Source: Calliopsis andreniformis
Taxonomy: Eukaryota > Arthropoda > Insecta > Hymenoptera > Andrenidae
NCBI RefSeq assembly: GCF_051401765.1
Contig: NW_027480547.1
Span: 124,001-188,000 of the forward strand
Direction: 5' to 3'
DNA length: 64,000 nucleotides
Part shown: positions 11,312-20,608 of the stretch, piece after piece
Numbering within the stretch: position 1 is the first letter of the stretch
Layout: each line of letters begins with the position of its first letter
Position numbers and translations under genes: made by a program
Notes under the pieces: model-generated
What the model saw: the letters and a program-made list of their open reading frames with translations, nothing else
What the model was told of the DNA's origin: nothing
Databases searched by the model: none

Positions 11312-12855
11312 GTAGTGAAGTCTACTCGTGGGTTCTGTACCCGCGAAAAATTCATTTATGCAAGTATCGAGACGTAAAGCGTAATTTGCGGAACCGTTTG
11401 TCTCTCTCGCTCATCGCGTATACGTGTATGACTTTCTTTGCTTGTGTGAGCGCACGCACACAGCTCAAAACACAAGGAGTCTGCCCCCTTAAAGCATACT
11501 AAAGTTAATTTTGAATTGCTCACTGACATCGAAATGGTTTTGTTTACCGAGCGGTGTATACGTGGTGGTTTGAGTCAATGTTCTGGGAGATATGCGCAAG
11601 CCAATAATAAGTATATGTTATCCTATGATACATCGAAATCGTCATCGTACCTCATGTACTTTGATATAAACAATTTATATGGATGGGCAATGTGTCAACC
11701 ATTACCATATGCCGGATTTCAATGGATCGATAGTGTTGAAAATTTTGATGTATCCTCAATTGCAATTGATTCATCGATAGGTTATATTCTTGAAGTTGAT
11801 ATAGAATATCCACAACATCTACATGATGATCATGCTGATCTACCGTTTTGTCCAACACGTGCCAAATCCCCTGGTAAGAAACAGGATAAGTTATTAGCTA
11901 CATTATACGATAAGGAGCGTTACGGTATACATTATTGCAACTTACAACAGTGTATTCATCATGGTCTTCACATTACAAAGATACAACGCATTCTCGAATT
12001 TAATCAATCACCATGGCTTCGCGATTATATAGAACTCAATACTCAATTTCGAACACATGCATCAAATGATTTTGAAAAAAATTTGTATAAATTAAAGAAC
12101 AATGCAGTATTTGGTAAAACAATGAAAAATGTTCGAAATCATGTTGATGTAAAACATCTGACAAAATGGGATGGAAGATTTGGTGTACAGGCAATAATCT
12201 CAAAACCTAACTTTCAAAGCAGAAGTATTCTTTCAGAAAATTTAATTGCAATTGAGTTGCGTAAACTTATGGTTAAATTCAACAAATCAATTTACGTTGG
12301 TATGGCCATTCTAAACATATTCCACTACGATTATATGTGTCCATTACACCAACGAAGATGTAAAATTATGTATACTGACACAGACAGTTTAATTTATTAT
12401 ATTCAATGTGAAGATGTTTATGAGATGATGAAATGCGATATCCATAGATTCGACACCAGCGATTATCCAAAAGACAATGTATATGGTATACCGCTTGTCA
12501 ATAAGAAAGGGCTGGTTCGATGAATTATGAAAACAGTGATTCAATAATGACTGAATTCATTGGACTCAGAGCAAATGCGTATGCTTTGGAAGTGTTTGGT
12601 AAAAAAGATGTCAAAACGTTGAAAAGTGTCAAAAACAATGTTGTTGCCAAAATGATCAATTTCGATGATTACAAGCATTGTTTACGCAATGCATATGAAA
12701 TAACTCGTCGTCAGTCATTCATAAGATCTAAATTGCATAAGGTATATATTGTAACAAAATTGAAAATTGCTCTCAGTCCATATGATGATAAGCGATATCT
12801 TATATCTGATTCAAATGATACACTAGCTTGGGGGCATTATAAAATAAAATTGTAA

Positions 12856-13032
12856 AGGATAGAAGCTGTACAATAATAGATTAAAATTAGTTTACGAAAA
12901 TCGATTTATTTGCATCTTTTATATTAACGTTATAGCAAAAACATCCTTTTATGTTTACAGTACATTATTTTCATGTATCCATGAATTGCGTGAATTATCA
13001 AACCTTAACCATTTAACATATACTTTATCATC
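12856..13032. other. Convergent intergenic region between polB and the integrase
   Basis: A 177-base AT-rich gap separates the 3' ends of the two convergent genes. Several AATAAA/AATAAT-like motifs occur (for example AATAATAGATT near 12870), which could serve polyadenylation. No gene is visible. Confidence 0.4.
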
Positions 13033-13893
13033 CTACTTACGTAATACTTTTTCCACTAAATACACATCGGGATTGATAACGCGTTGTAATTCATGCTCAT
13101 AAAATCCTCCTGCAATAGGCTTTCCGCATGAATCTTGCAGCAGATAAGTCACAGGATTAGTTATCTATACTTTGATTATCTTGAACACTTCAGGAGTCCA
13201 ATATGGTGTATATCCTTTGTCGGAAACGGTTTTGTATTTGCTGACGCGTACAGAGACACCAACCTTAAATCTCGGTGAAGCAGCAATCTTTATATGGCTA
13301 TATACTGTGTTCAAAAGCTTACCAGCAATTGTAGGGGCAACACCACATGGTCGCATTCTAATAGTCCTATGTTTCCGTATGTTGTATTCAGCCACAAGGT
13401 TCGGTAATGCGTCGATCCATCTGTATGTTCCAATGAGTACAAATAGTTTCCAAATAGGATGCTTTAAAGTACGATTAAAACGTTCCTCGATGGACGCCTT
13501 CATCACTGAATATGTTGAATACTGATTAATATTATGTTTTTTTAAGAATCTCTGTACATCAGCATTGTAAAATTTCTTTTCTTGGTCGGTTTGTAAATTT
13601 TTGGGACATCGATCTCGAATTACTTTTGCAAATGCTTTGGCTACTTCGAAACCATTTTTTGTTTTGAGTGGTACAACCCATGCATATTTGCTTAATGTAT
13701 CTGTAACTGTGAGTATGTAATGATAACCTTCATTGAATCGTGAGTATGGACGCATCTCAACCATATTAGCTTGCCACAGACCATCATATCCATGTACGAT
13801 AACACGTCTGCGGGGGAAATTTCTTCGTGCTGACGCATGCAACTCCTTTACAAGCTGTTGGTTTTCGAGGCTATGCTTTTCCTTAGATTTCAT
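13033..13893 (-). pseudogene. Polinton retroviral-type (DDE) integrase, nonsense codon and first Asp replaced
   Basis: The frame starts at ATG 13893, overlapping the end of the fibre-like gene by 11 bases, and reads to TAG at 13033-13035, with a premature TAG at 13165-13167. The rve core is clear: LWQANMVEM, then TDTLSKYAW, QTDQEKKFYN, and EERFNRTLK. Retroviral integrases have WQxD at the first site; here the position is N, so the DDE triad reads N-D-E. A C-terminal segment after the core (PRFKVGVSVRVSK onward) resembles the DNA-binding/chromo-like tail of Polinton integrases. The N-terminal zinc-binding region is short or missing. It would insert the element's ends into host DNA if active; here it is very likely dead. 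Confidence 0.92.
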
Positions 13894-14278
13894 TGATTTT
13901 TACATTGTTGTTACTGCTGTAGTCTGTTATATAATCTTCCTCTTGAGAATGAGGGTTCAATACATGCAATACTTGTCGAACATCATTTTGCAGTATTATT
14001 AAATTGTTCTGAAATGTAGCCAATCTTTGTTCAAATTCCTGCTGTATTTGTTGAACATTATTCTGTATTGTTACCACATTGCTTTGAAATGTGCTCAACT
14101 TTTTCTCAAATTCCTGCTGTTGAACCTTTAAGATTGATATGCATTGTTCCAAGTACTGCTTATTGACTGCATCTGTGTTGACCTCCAGCTGTGTAACATT
14201 TCGAATTTTGTAGTATTTTGCGTCAAAGTTGGAATCAATCATGTAGAGCGCGTTATCGAGCATATAATTTCGAAACAT
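13883..14278 (-). CDS. Fibre-like coiled-coil protein of the Polinton
   Basis: An intact 131-residue frame starts at ATG 14278 and ends overlapping the integrase start. Residues 10-45 read NALYMIDSNFDAKYYKIRNV, then a TDAVNKQYLEQ motif. That layout (N-K-I-x-N-V followed by TDAV-x-K-x-Y) is the one seen before the shaft in many phage tail-fibre proteins. Residues 45-110 are two related heptad-type segments, each of the form QQEFE(K/Q)(K/R)L(S/A)TFQ(S/N)N, so a parallel coiled coil is likely. I infer a trimeric fibre or spike on the virion. The family assignment is mine from the motif; a purely structural coiled-coil role remains possible. It is one of the few unbroken genes here. Confidence 0.6.
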   Translation of the reverse strand: MFRNYMLDNALYMIDSNFDAKYYKIRNVTQLEVNTDAVNKQYLEQCISILKVQQQEFEKKLSTFQSNVVTIQNNVQQIQQEFEQRLATFQNNLIILQNDVRQVLHVLNPHSQEEDYITDYSSNNNVKINEI

Positions 14279-15305
14279 GCCACTCCATTTATACTACTAT
14301 ACTGGTGAGGTCTCATACTTTCTAAGTGATACCCCAAACTTATTGATTAACATTTCGTTGAGAATAAATCAATTATGAGCTTGCAGTTTAATTTATAATG
14401 AGACCTGCTTCGCGAAGTTCTTCGATAATCGATAGAAACTCGATGTCGTGTGAATTTTTACCCGCTTGACGCGATGCTTCTAACAAACGCAGGCGATCTA
14501 CTAATTCGTTTGGATCATCCCAAAGTATATAACCGATTTGGTTATTGTTTACTGCCATAGCATTTGGTATATGCTTGTTAACTGTTATGACATTTGGTGT
14601 AGTATGTTCAAATCTTCTACCTGTTCGGCTCTTAATTGCACGAGCAAGTAGGGGAGGATTTATACAGAGTGTAACAAAAATGTTGCAGTTGCTTGAAAGT
14701 GGTGACTCAGGGGGTGATTTGAAACTACTTGTTCCTTACCGAAAATGTAAGATGAGGCTTCGCTAACGAGTTATTAACGAAAAACACCGGCCAGTGAGAG
14801 GGCGAGGTTGCCGTCCGAGCCAGCGCGGTAGCGTTGGGTACGCGCGCTAGATGCTACGGTTGTACTCCGAACAAGAATGTCGTCATTCATCGTAGAAAAT
14901 AGCATTAGTATGAAAACTGAAAGCGACACAATAAATAATACCGAGTCCTTTTTCTGTTTATCACTTGAAGTGAATAATTAGTTAAAATCGAGGAAAACTA
15001 CGTGCAACGCAACGACACGAATACGTAAATTTCTTATTCGCATAACGTATAAACAAAAAAGAAATACAACAAAAAATAAAGGGACGGGAGAACAAACTGC
15101 ACCTGTAGTTTGTCAACTTGTGTCACTGGGTTACTGTACCGCTCCTCGTCACCGACCGTCGAAATGGTTTATGCTAGTGTAACAACCAGTCGCGACCTCA
15201 TTTGTGAGGAAGTCCAGTGTCGCAAGACATTTCCTCTTAATAATTAATAAATAATAAGCGATAATCAAAATTCGAACAGTTGCAGTGGAAGAAAAACCCT
15301 AACCT

Positions 15306-15387
15306 CGAATCCTCAATCGAATCCTCGATCGAATCCTCAATCGAATCCTCAATCAAATCCTCAATCGAATCCTCAATCGAATCCTCG
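15306..15387. repeat. 12-bp tandem repeat in the solo LTR, related to the heptamer satellite
   Basis: Nearly seven copies of CGAATCCTCAAT occur in a row, with one CGAATCCTCGAT and one CAAATCCTCAAT variant. Each junction-free unit carries AATCCTCAAT, ten bases that also occur throughout the satellite starting at 28145. Confidence 0.9.
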
Positions 15388-15687
15388 CGCCAGTGACACG
15401 CGGCGCGCGTGCGCACGGGATCGGTACGTCATCAGGGCGACATCCTATCGCATGCGATGGAACACACGCTGACGACAGGATGACGACCGAATGATGACAG
15501 TACAAGCCAATCAACAAACAACGCTCTCTGTACGCCGGCGCAAACACCACCAGATGCATGCGCTGAAAACCCGGAACCAATAGAGGACGCATATCCTGCG
15601 ATGACTCCTACACGCGCAAGTGCAACACGACGCTACCCCTACACCGAGGTCAGTCATTGGGCCCAAAAGAGGGAGGCAATTTCCCTG

Positions 15688-15695
15688 TATAAATA
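15688..15695 (+). promoter_or_regulatory. TATA box of the solo LTR
   Basis: TATAAATA sits in the middle of the LTR, followed about 30 bases on by a GC-rich stretch where transcription would start. This suggests the LTR reads to the right. Confidence 0.5.
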
Positions 15696-16032
15696 GGGCA
15701 GCGCCAGCCCCAGCGGAGAGCCTTCTTCGAAATTACTAAGTGCTAAAATTTAATCAGTGTTAAAATAAGAAGTGTTAAAAACCCTAGTCCTCCCCAAAAC
15801 TCCGAACCTCACTAAAGCAGCTTTAACTAGCTCCTTGATCCTCTAAATTGAAGCAGTTTTGATTAGCTTCTCCATTACCGACTGAGACAGCTTCAACTAG
15901 CTCCTTAGTCTTTCCTTGACGCATTCTATCACTGCCACCTGCTCAAATTAAGATTAATTAGTATTTTATTTCTATTAAAATCTAGTGATAAGCATTCATT
16001 GCATAGTGATAAGAATCTACTACGCAGAGGAC

Positions 16033-16156
16033 TAAAGGTAGTACCATTATAAGAATAAAGTTAAGAAACCTATTATTGTAGAACATTTAGCTAATAAAGG
16101 TAGTACCATTATAAGAATAAAGTTAAGAAACCTATTATTGTAGAACATTTAGCTAA
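16033..16156. repeat. 62-bp tandem duplication in the solo LTR
   Basis: Two adjacent identical units begin TAAAGGTAGTACCATTATAA and end in TTTAGCTAA; each contains an AATAAA motif. Confidence 0.9.
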
Positions 16157-18140
16157 TAAATAGTTTCTTGTTATATTTCAAAAGAGAAATCATAGTCTAT
16201 GGAACTCATTTCTTAACCGCGCGCCACACGAATCCTACCCCCTTATTCACGGGTAAGCCGCTCTATCCGTGAACGTTTTATGTACGACACACGATCCGTT
16301 ACACTAGGGTAGAATTTTATCAAAGAAGCTCCCTCCACCCTCACATAGTTTTCCATCGTTCTATTATTAGTTAACTTTCACTGCGACCACATGGTTGAGA
16401 GAGAGAAAAATCAGTATCTGTCAAGAAAACATGTGCTTTGCAGAAGTGCACAACGAGTACCAACAAGCAGTTTTACAAAAGTGCTCACTCCATTCTTTTA
16501 CTGACTACGTATCCAATGCTTCGAGACAGAAAACAGACACATCGTGCATCGGTCCAAAAGGGTCCGCGAAGAAGAGGAACTCTTTTTCGTCCCCGAAGAA
16601 TAAGAAAAAAATTGTGGGCACCATGTGTCCAGTTGTCGCTGTTAGGACCAGTCTAACCGCCTTAGCAGAGATCAGGGGCACGCATTAGGTAATTTATGGC
16701 TTTATTGCTCTGGTTTCGAAGGAGACGTGACCTCGGAGTGTCCGAACAAGGAAGGTCTGAGGTGCTTAAACTACGTGGGGGTACAAGGAGCTTCTTTGGA
16801 AAAATTCTACCCAACCACAAACTATTTCGACGGTCGATGACCAGGGTCGGTACAGTGACCCAGTGACATAGATTTACAAATTGCAGATGAATTGTATTTA
16901 ATTCATTAGTGATTATTACGTTTTAAATCTAACGCAGACTACTTTCAACCTTTTTGTCTTCAACGTTAATTCTCCAATTCTCCGTTCATTTTTTTTTGTT
17001 GCATTGCTTTTTCGTTTATGCGTTATGCAAATATTTTCATACTAATGCTATTTCCTTCGACGCATGCCGACTTTCTTGTTCGGAGTACAATCGTAACGAC
17101 CAGCGCGTACCCAACGCTACCGCGGTCGCTCGGGTGGCAAATTCGTGCTCTCATTGGCCGGTGTTTTTCGTTAATAACTCATTAACGAAGCCTCATCTTA
17201 TATTTTCGCTAAGGAAAATGTTGTTTCAAATCACCCCCTGAATCTGCCGTTTCGAGTAACTGTAACATTTTTGTTACTCCCTGTATGTTTATATTTGAAT
17301 CTTTTGTTACGCCATGGGGCTTTGAGAGTTAAGATCACGCTTGTGTGCATTGGTTACCATCAATTTGCTGTTGTATTTTTGTTTATTAGTATCAGTGTAC
17401 ACTGCATCGTCAGGAATTCTGATAAAAATTAATTCATATAAACCTGGTGTTTCAATGTATTTGACATCATCTATAAATATATTATCGTCCTTGTCTATAT
17501 TGAATTTTTGTGCACCTATGTATTTGATACCTAATGGGCCAAGGTAGCTATGAAGTGTTTCTTGACCTTCGGATGTCTGTAGTTGCTGTCTAGCAGATGT
17601 TAGAATCGATCCATTAGTAGTTTCAAAAACATCATCCTCATCGATAGTCGACGATTGCACCACCAGATCCACTGATATAGAAGAAATCGATGACTTGGTT
17701 CGTATAACATTTTTTCGTTTCGATTGAATTGGTGTAGAGGTCATGAATGATTTATCCGATGAATGTTTCCGTTTTATATTATTCACTTTTAATTGTACAG
17801 GTGTTATTGTATCATTCAAATTAGTATTTGAACTTGATAACAATGATTCATCAGCGTCCATTGCAGAGACATTTTTCACAATCTGTTCATCAGCTTCCAT
17901 TGTATAAGTATTTTCCGCAATCGGTTTTAAGGGGTCGACAAGTGGTTCAAAATATCTGTTCAATGCAGCATCTTCATCCATCTTGCCTGTTTTCAAAACT
18001 CGATATTTTTTGCGAATAGATTCACTTGCGTTATCATCTTCCTTTGCAATTCTCTCACGGTCCTTCATATCTGGTCCATCAATCATTGTTTGAACAGAAA
18101 CGTTCTTCTCGCACCGCGCGACAATTAACAATTGATTCCA

Positions 18141-18840
18141 TTATGCTATTGCAAATTCATTAAATCCTCTCCTGTAACAAGAAAGTTCATTAGACATCGA
18201 GCTATCCTTATCGATCACAACAAACCCATACTTGTGTTGCCAACAACTACGACACAATGTTTTGAAATCATCAAAAGACATGTTTTAATTATGTACCATC
18301 CTGTTTAAACAGAATCAACAGATTCGCACTATCGCGTATAAGATGTTTGGGAATTTTTTATTGCGTTTGACAGGGATAGAAACAGTCTACCTTTGAATGT
18401 CTCCCCATTGAAAAATACTCTCTAACCGTATCTTGTTTGTCACATGCTACGTCATCAAAAATGAAAATTGAATTTGGAAGCGATTACTGTGGCGAAATAA
18501 CATCGCAATTGTTTGAAAATTTAATATAACCAATTTCATCTATTGATGCCAATAAATTCTCCAAATAATGATATTTCGGCTGCTGCAGGGACTTTGAATA
18601 CACGTAGACATTCTCAAATAGTACACCATAAGGGCTTTCTAATAAACTTATTAACACGTTGGTCTTCCCACAATTGGATGGACCACAAATAATTCCACGT
18701 ATAGTGTTTGGTAGCATATTACCATGTCTGTATCCCATGTTGTTGCCAGTTATTTGAATTCTATTGTCGAAATTTTTTACACGTATAATCATTGATTGTC
18801 TCACGAACCGCATGTTTTCAAGATTCTGAAACATACGCAT
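18141..18840 (-). pseudogene. Polinton FtsK/HerA-type DNA-packaging ATPase, broken
   Basis: The protein pumps genomic DNA into capsids in this virus group. The first in-frame ATG is at 18840. Walker A reads GPSNCGKTN and Walker B reads IFIFDDVAC, both intact. The conserved segments REYFSMGRH and IPKHLIRDSANLL follow. Premature stops lie at 18484-18486, 18358-18360 and 18289-18291, and a one-base shift follows near 18285. After it the C-terminal part runs to TAA at 18141-18143, which overlaps the ATG of the next gene. It diverges from the plus-strand block that starts at 18895, so a shared promoter region of about 50 bp is implied. Confidence 0.93.
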
Positions 18841-18894
18841 CCATGGCGCTCTTATATACACATTCACCAAATTAAGATTTGTTCACTAGTCGAA

Positions 18895-19161
18895 ATGTTT
18901 CCCATCGTATCAGATGACATCAACATTCATGATTTAACCTCTGAACAGTTGAAATATATACCAAAGAATATTTTATTGCACACGTTTGATACATATATTG
19001 ACAATTTGTGGGATAAGCTTCCGGAATATATAAAAGCTGATAAGGAGGCTCAAGAATATCGCCGGTGTTTGGAACACTACAATCGTCCTTGGCAGCAAAC
19101 ACATATTGATGGTCCAGAACCACTGATTAAAAGCTGTAGTGAATGTCTTCGGCAAAAGTAA
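18895..19161 (+). CDS. Small Polinton protein of unknown function
   Basis: The 88-residue frame starts at ATG 18895, the first after the divergent gap, and overlaps the phospholipase gene by 19 bases. It begins MFPIVSDDINIHDLTSEQLK, is rich in acidic and aromatic residues, and ends with a CSECLRQK tail holding two cysteines. There is no signal peptide or membrane segment. The intact frame and the overlap with a recognisable gene support it as real. TATATA lies 37 bases before the ATG. I do not recognise the family. Confidence 0.7.
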   Translation: MFPIVSDDINIHDLTSEQLKYIPKNILLHTFDTYIDNLWDKLPEYIKADKEAQEYRRCLEHYNRPWQQTHIDGPEPLIKSCSECLRQK

Positions 19162-19502
19162 AAGCTGGTAGTGGGTTTTTGAATCGAGCAATAAACGCTC
19201 TTCCCATTGAGTTGCATATGCCTGGATATCAATTTTGTGGCCCAGGAACTCATCTTTCGAAGCGATTATCAAGAGCTGATTCAGGCATCAATCCCTTGGA
19301 TGCTGCATGTCGTGAGCACGATATTGCATATTCGCATAGTAACAATCTAGGTGAGAGACATAGAGCTGACGATATACTCGCTGACAAAGCGCAAAAACGT
19401 ATCACTGCAAAAGATTTGACCCTGAGTGAAAAAGCTGCAGCTGCAACACTTTGGGCTGCTATGAAAACTAAAACGAAACTTGGAATGGGAACGAAAACAT
19501 GA
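19143..19502 (+). CDS. Parvovirus-type phospholipase A2-like virion protein
   Basis: The 119-residue frame is intact. It shows the calcium-binding loop YQFCGPGTHL at residues 29-38 and the catalytic helix DAACREHDIAY around residues 54-64 with the His-Asp pair. Both are the hallmarks of the phospholipase A2 domain found in parvovirus VP1 and in Polinton-like viruses, where it is thought to help the particle breach endosomal membranes. The C-terminal half is alanine- and lysine-rich (KAAAATLWAAMKTKTK). It starts inside the preceding gene and its stop overlaps the ATG of the next (ATGA). All visible catalytic residues are present, unlike most genes of this element. Confidence 0.9.
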   Translation: MSSAKVKAGSGFLNRAINALPIELHMPGYQFCGPGTHLSKRLSRADSGINPLDAACREHDIAYSHSNNLGERHRADDILADKAQKRITAKDLTLSEKAAAATLWAAMKTKTKLGMGTKT

Positions 19503-19808
19503 AATAAGTGCAAAAATAAGACTGGAGCAAAAAGAAAGCGGATACTTCCAGTTGCAAGACGTGGTTGTATTTTACCTATTTTATCATTGTTACGTGTTCT
19601 GGGCTCACTAGTTTGTGGGGCAGCGGAGGTAGCTAAGGCGATAAATGATAAAAAGGCTACGGAAGTCCAACTGGAAGGAATGCAACGTCACAATCGAGCT
19701 ATGGAAGGGCGAGGAGTTTATCTCGCTCCGTATTGTGCCAATTGTGACAATTGTGCCTACAATTTCTACAAACGGTTGATAGTAAATTTAAACGTTGAAT
19801 CTTTGTAA
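19499..19808 (+). pseudogene. Small basic/hydrophobic virion-type protein, frameshifted at the start
   Basis: An ATG at 19499 overlaps the phospholipase stop but meets TAA after two codons. The remaining frame, one base on, is open to 19808 with no ATG of its own, so a single-base shift near the start is likely. The protein has a basic stretch (KRKRILPVARRG), a hydrophobic glycine-containing segment (VLGSLVCGAAEVAKAI) and a C-terminal motif with NRAMEGRGVYLAPY. Position and layout recall the small core or membrane-active proteins next to the capsid genes of adenovirus-related elements; that role is an inference. Confidence 0.6.
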
Positions 19809-19844
19809 TCATAATTCAGTATGAATTGGGCTGTTTCTTGAAAC

Positions 19845-20608
19845 ATGTCGATAACATTTACGTTAAGTGGTAAGAGTAACATTCTGGCGGTAAGCTAATT
19901 TCTGCCTGTAGATTTGAGTGATGGTATTTATGAGCTTGGTCTAACAGCTTTTGAAACATATAGTACGATACCAAGTGTGAATTCTTTCCATAATACATAT
20001 TACTTTGATAAGGATGACAAAGCAATAGTGATTCCCGATGGATCATATGAGTTGTATACAATAAAAAAGTATCTGAATCGCGCAATTATGCAGACTACTC
20101 GTCGTCTAATAATTATTTAAAAACAGATGTATCTAAAATGGATATAGACTTTGACATTAATGACGATGATGACAATGCCTATGATAATTTATTAACTCGG
20201 GCTAATAACAATACTATGAAGAGAGAAATAAAGTGTGCTTATCGAATAAATTTTACCAAACCTAACAACATTGGTTCATTGTTAGGATTCTCATCCACTC
20301 GCGCTATGAAACAGAATCAGCGGCATGAATCGGATAGCCCAATTAATACCATGGATATAAACATTATTCGAGTAGAATGCAATATAACTGCTGGCGCATA
20401 CAACAATGATAAGTGCGCACATACGATACATGCATTCTCCTCAAACGTACCACCTGGATATGAAATATCAGAAACGCCTGCTCAAGTCATTTACCTTCCA
20501 ATCATTGCACGGAATATTAGGCATCTAACAATACGCATCATAGATCAGACTGGACGGTTAATTGATTTTCGTGGAGAAGAAATTACAGTAAAGTTACACA
20601 TTCGGTGA
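19845..20608 (+). pseudogene. Penton-like minor capsid protein of the Polinton, frameshifted
   Basis: Three reading segments in different frames follow each other: 19845-19898 from an ATG, 19905-20120 with YELGLTAFETYSTIP and [16 protein letters not shown], and 20138-20608, which ends [20 protein letters not shown]. The alternating strand-rich pattern and the place between the phospholipase and the major capsid gene fit the single-jelly-roll penton protein of Polintons. The gene is inactive because of at least two frameshifts. The assignment rests on position and on remembered family features; a structure comparison would settle it. Confidence 0.65.

Larger units (their letters stand above)
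8419..11488. mobile_element. Non-autonomous TTAA-type DNA transposon inside polB
   Basis: The element is flanked by TTAA (8415-8418 and 11489-11492) and bounded by a perfect 15-bp inverted repeat, GGGGGCAGACTCCTT at 8419-8433 and its complement at 11474-11488. Farther in, 8569-8626 and 10821-10873 form a second, imperfect inverted pair around CGCTGTTGCCACAT. TTAA duplication is the hallmark of piggyBac-type transposition, though the GGGGG start is not the classic piggyBac end. No transposase frame is visible in 3.07 kb. Two smaller inverted-repeat elements and a tRNA-like sequence lie inside; outside these the interior (8627-8750, 8961-9592, 9668-10820, 10874-11132, 11312-11473) shows nothing I can name. 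Confidence 0.85.
6022..12855 (+). pseudogene. polB: Protein-primed family B DNA polymerase of the Polinton, interrupted
   Basis: The polymerase copies the element from a terminal-protein primer. The frame starts at ATG 6022 and is carried by segments 6022-7142, 7220-8418 and 11489-12855, with an intron at 7143-7219 and a TTAA transposon between the last two. Visible motifs are Exo I (YEDLE), Exo II (FHNLSGYDSHF), Exo III ([13 protein letters not shown]), motif A (YFDINNLYGWAM), motif B (KNNAVFGKTM) and motif C (YTDTDSLIYY). All catalytic carboxylates are kept. Damage consists of TAG at 6523, TAA at 6976, TAA at 8055, TGA at 8103, and a frameshift near 12520 just after motif C. The N-terminal part up to about residue 370 is the family-specific region. 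Inactive as it stands. Confidence 0.95.
15178..16303. mobile_element. Solo LTR nested in the TA transposon
   Basis: The 1126-bp unit begins TGTAAC and ends GTTACA and is flanked by a 4-bp duplication CTAG (15174-15177 and 16304-16307). Removing it restores the match between the inner arms of the host transposon. It holds a TATA box at 15688, several AATAAA motifs after 16050, a 12-bp tandem repeat and a 62-bp tandem duplication. No internal coding region remains, so it is what LTR-LTR recombination leaves. Ty3/Gypsy or BEL/Pao are both possible. Confidence 0.85.
14665..17283. mobile_element. TA-flanked DNA transposon with long inverted arms
   Basis: TA dinucleotides flank the element (14663-14664 and 17284-17285). 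The left end reads CAGAGTGTAACAAAAATGTT and the right end is its near complement. The outer arms match over about 250 bp (14665-14921 with 17033-17283). Inner arms match again once the solo LTR is skipped (about 15115-15177 plus 16308-16360, with about 16765-16875). No transposase frame is visible, so it is non-autonomous. The terminal sequence is the same family as 1-359. It interrupts the minus-strand Polinton gene. The middle, 16361-16764, shows only short unrecognised open frames. Confidence 0.88.
14388..18141 (-). pseudogene. Conserved Polinton protein of unknown function, split by a 2.6-kb transposon
   Basis: The ATG at 18141-18139 overlaps the ATPase stop (TAATG), so the two were co-transcribed. 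The 5' part (17307-18131 in one frame after an early shift) is acidic and serine-rich at first, with lysine-rich stretches such as KRKHSSDK, and then has an ordered domain with LGPLGIKYIGAQKFNIDKDD and TPGLYELIFIRIPDDAVY. The C-terminal part lies beyond the inserted element at 14388-14662 and ends in a helical segment around DPNELVDRLRLLEASRQAG. The frame is broken near 17309, near the insertion site, and close to the start. I do not recognise a catalytic motif; it lacks the His-Asp-Cys pattern of an adenain protease. Confidence 0.75.

Noticed and set aside
15353..16688. Open frames inside the solo LTR and the TA transposon (for example 15353-15592 minus and 16395-16688 plus)
   Set aside because: Part of each lies in LTR, arginine-rich repeat translation or non-coding transposon interior; no transposase or other motif.
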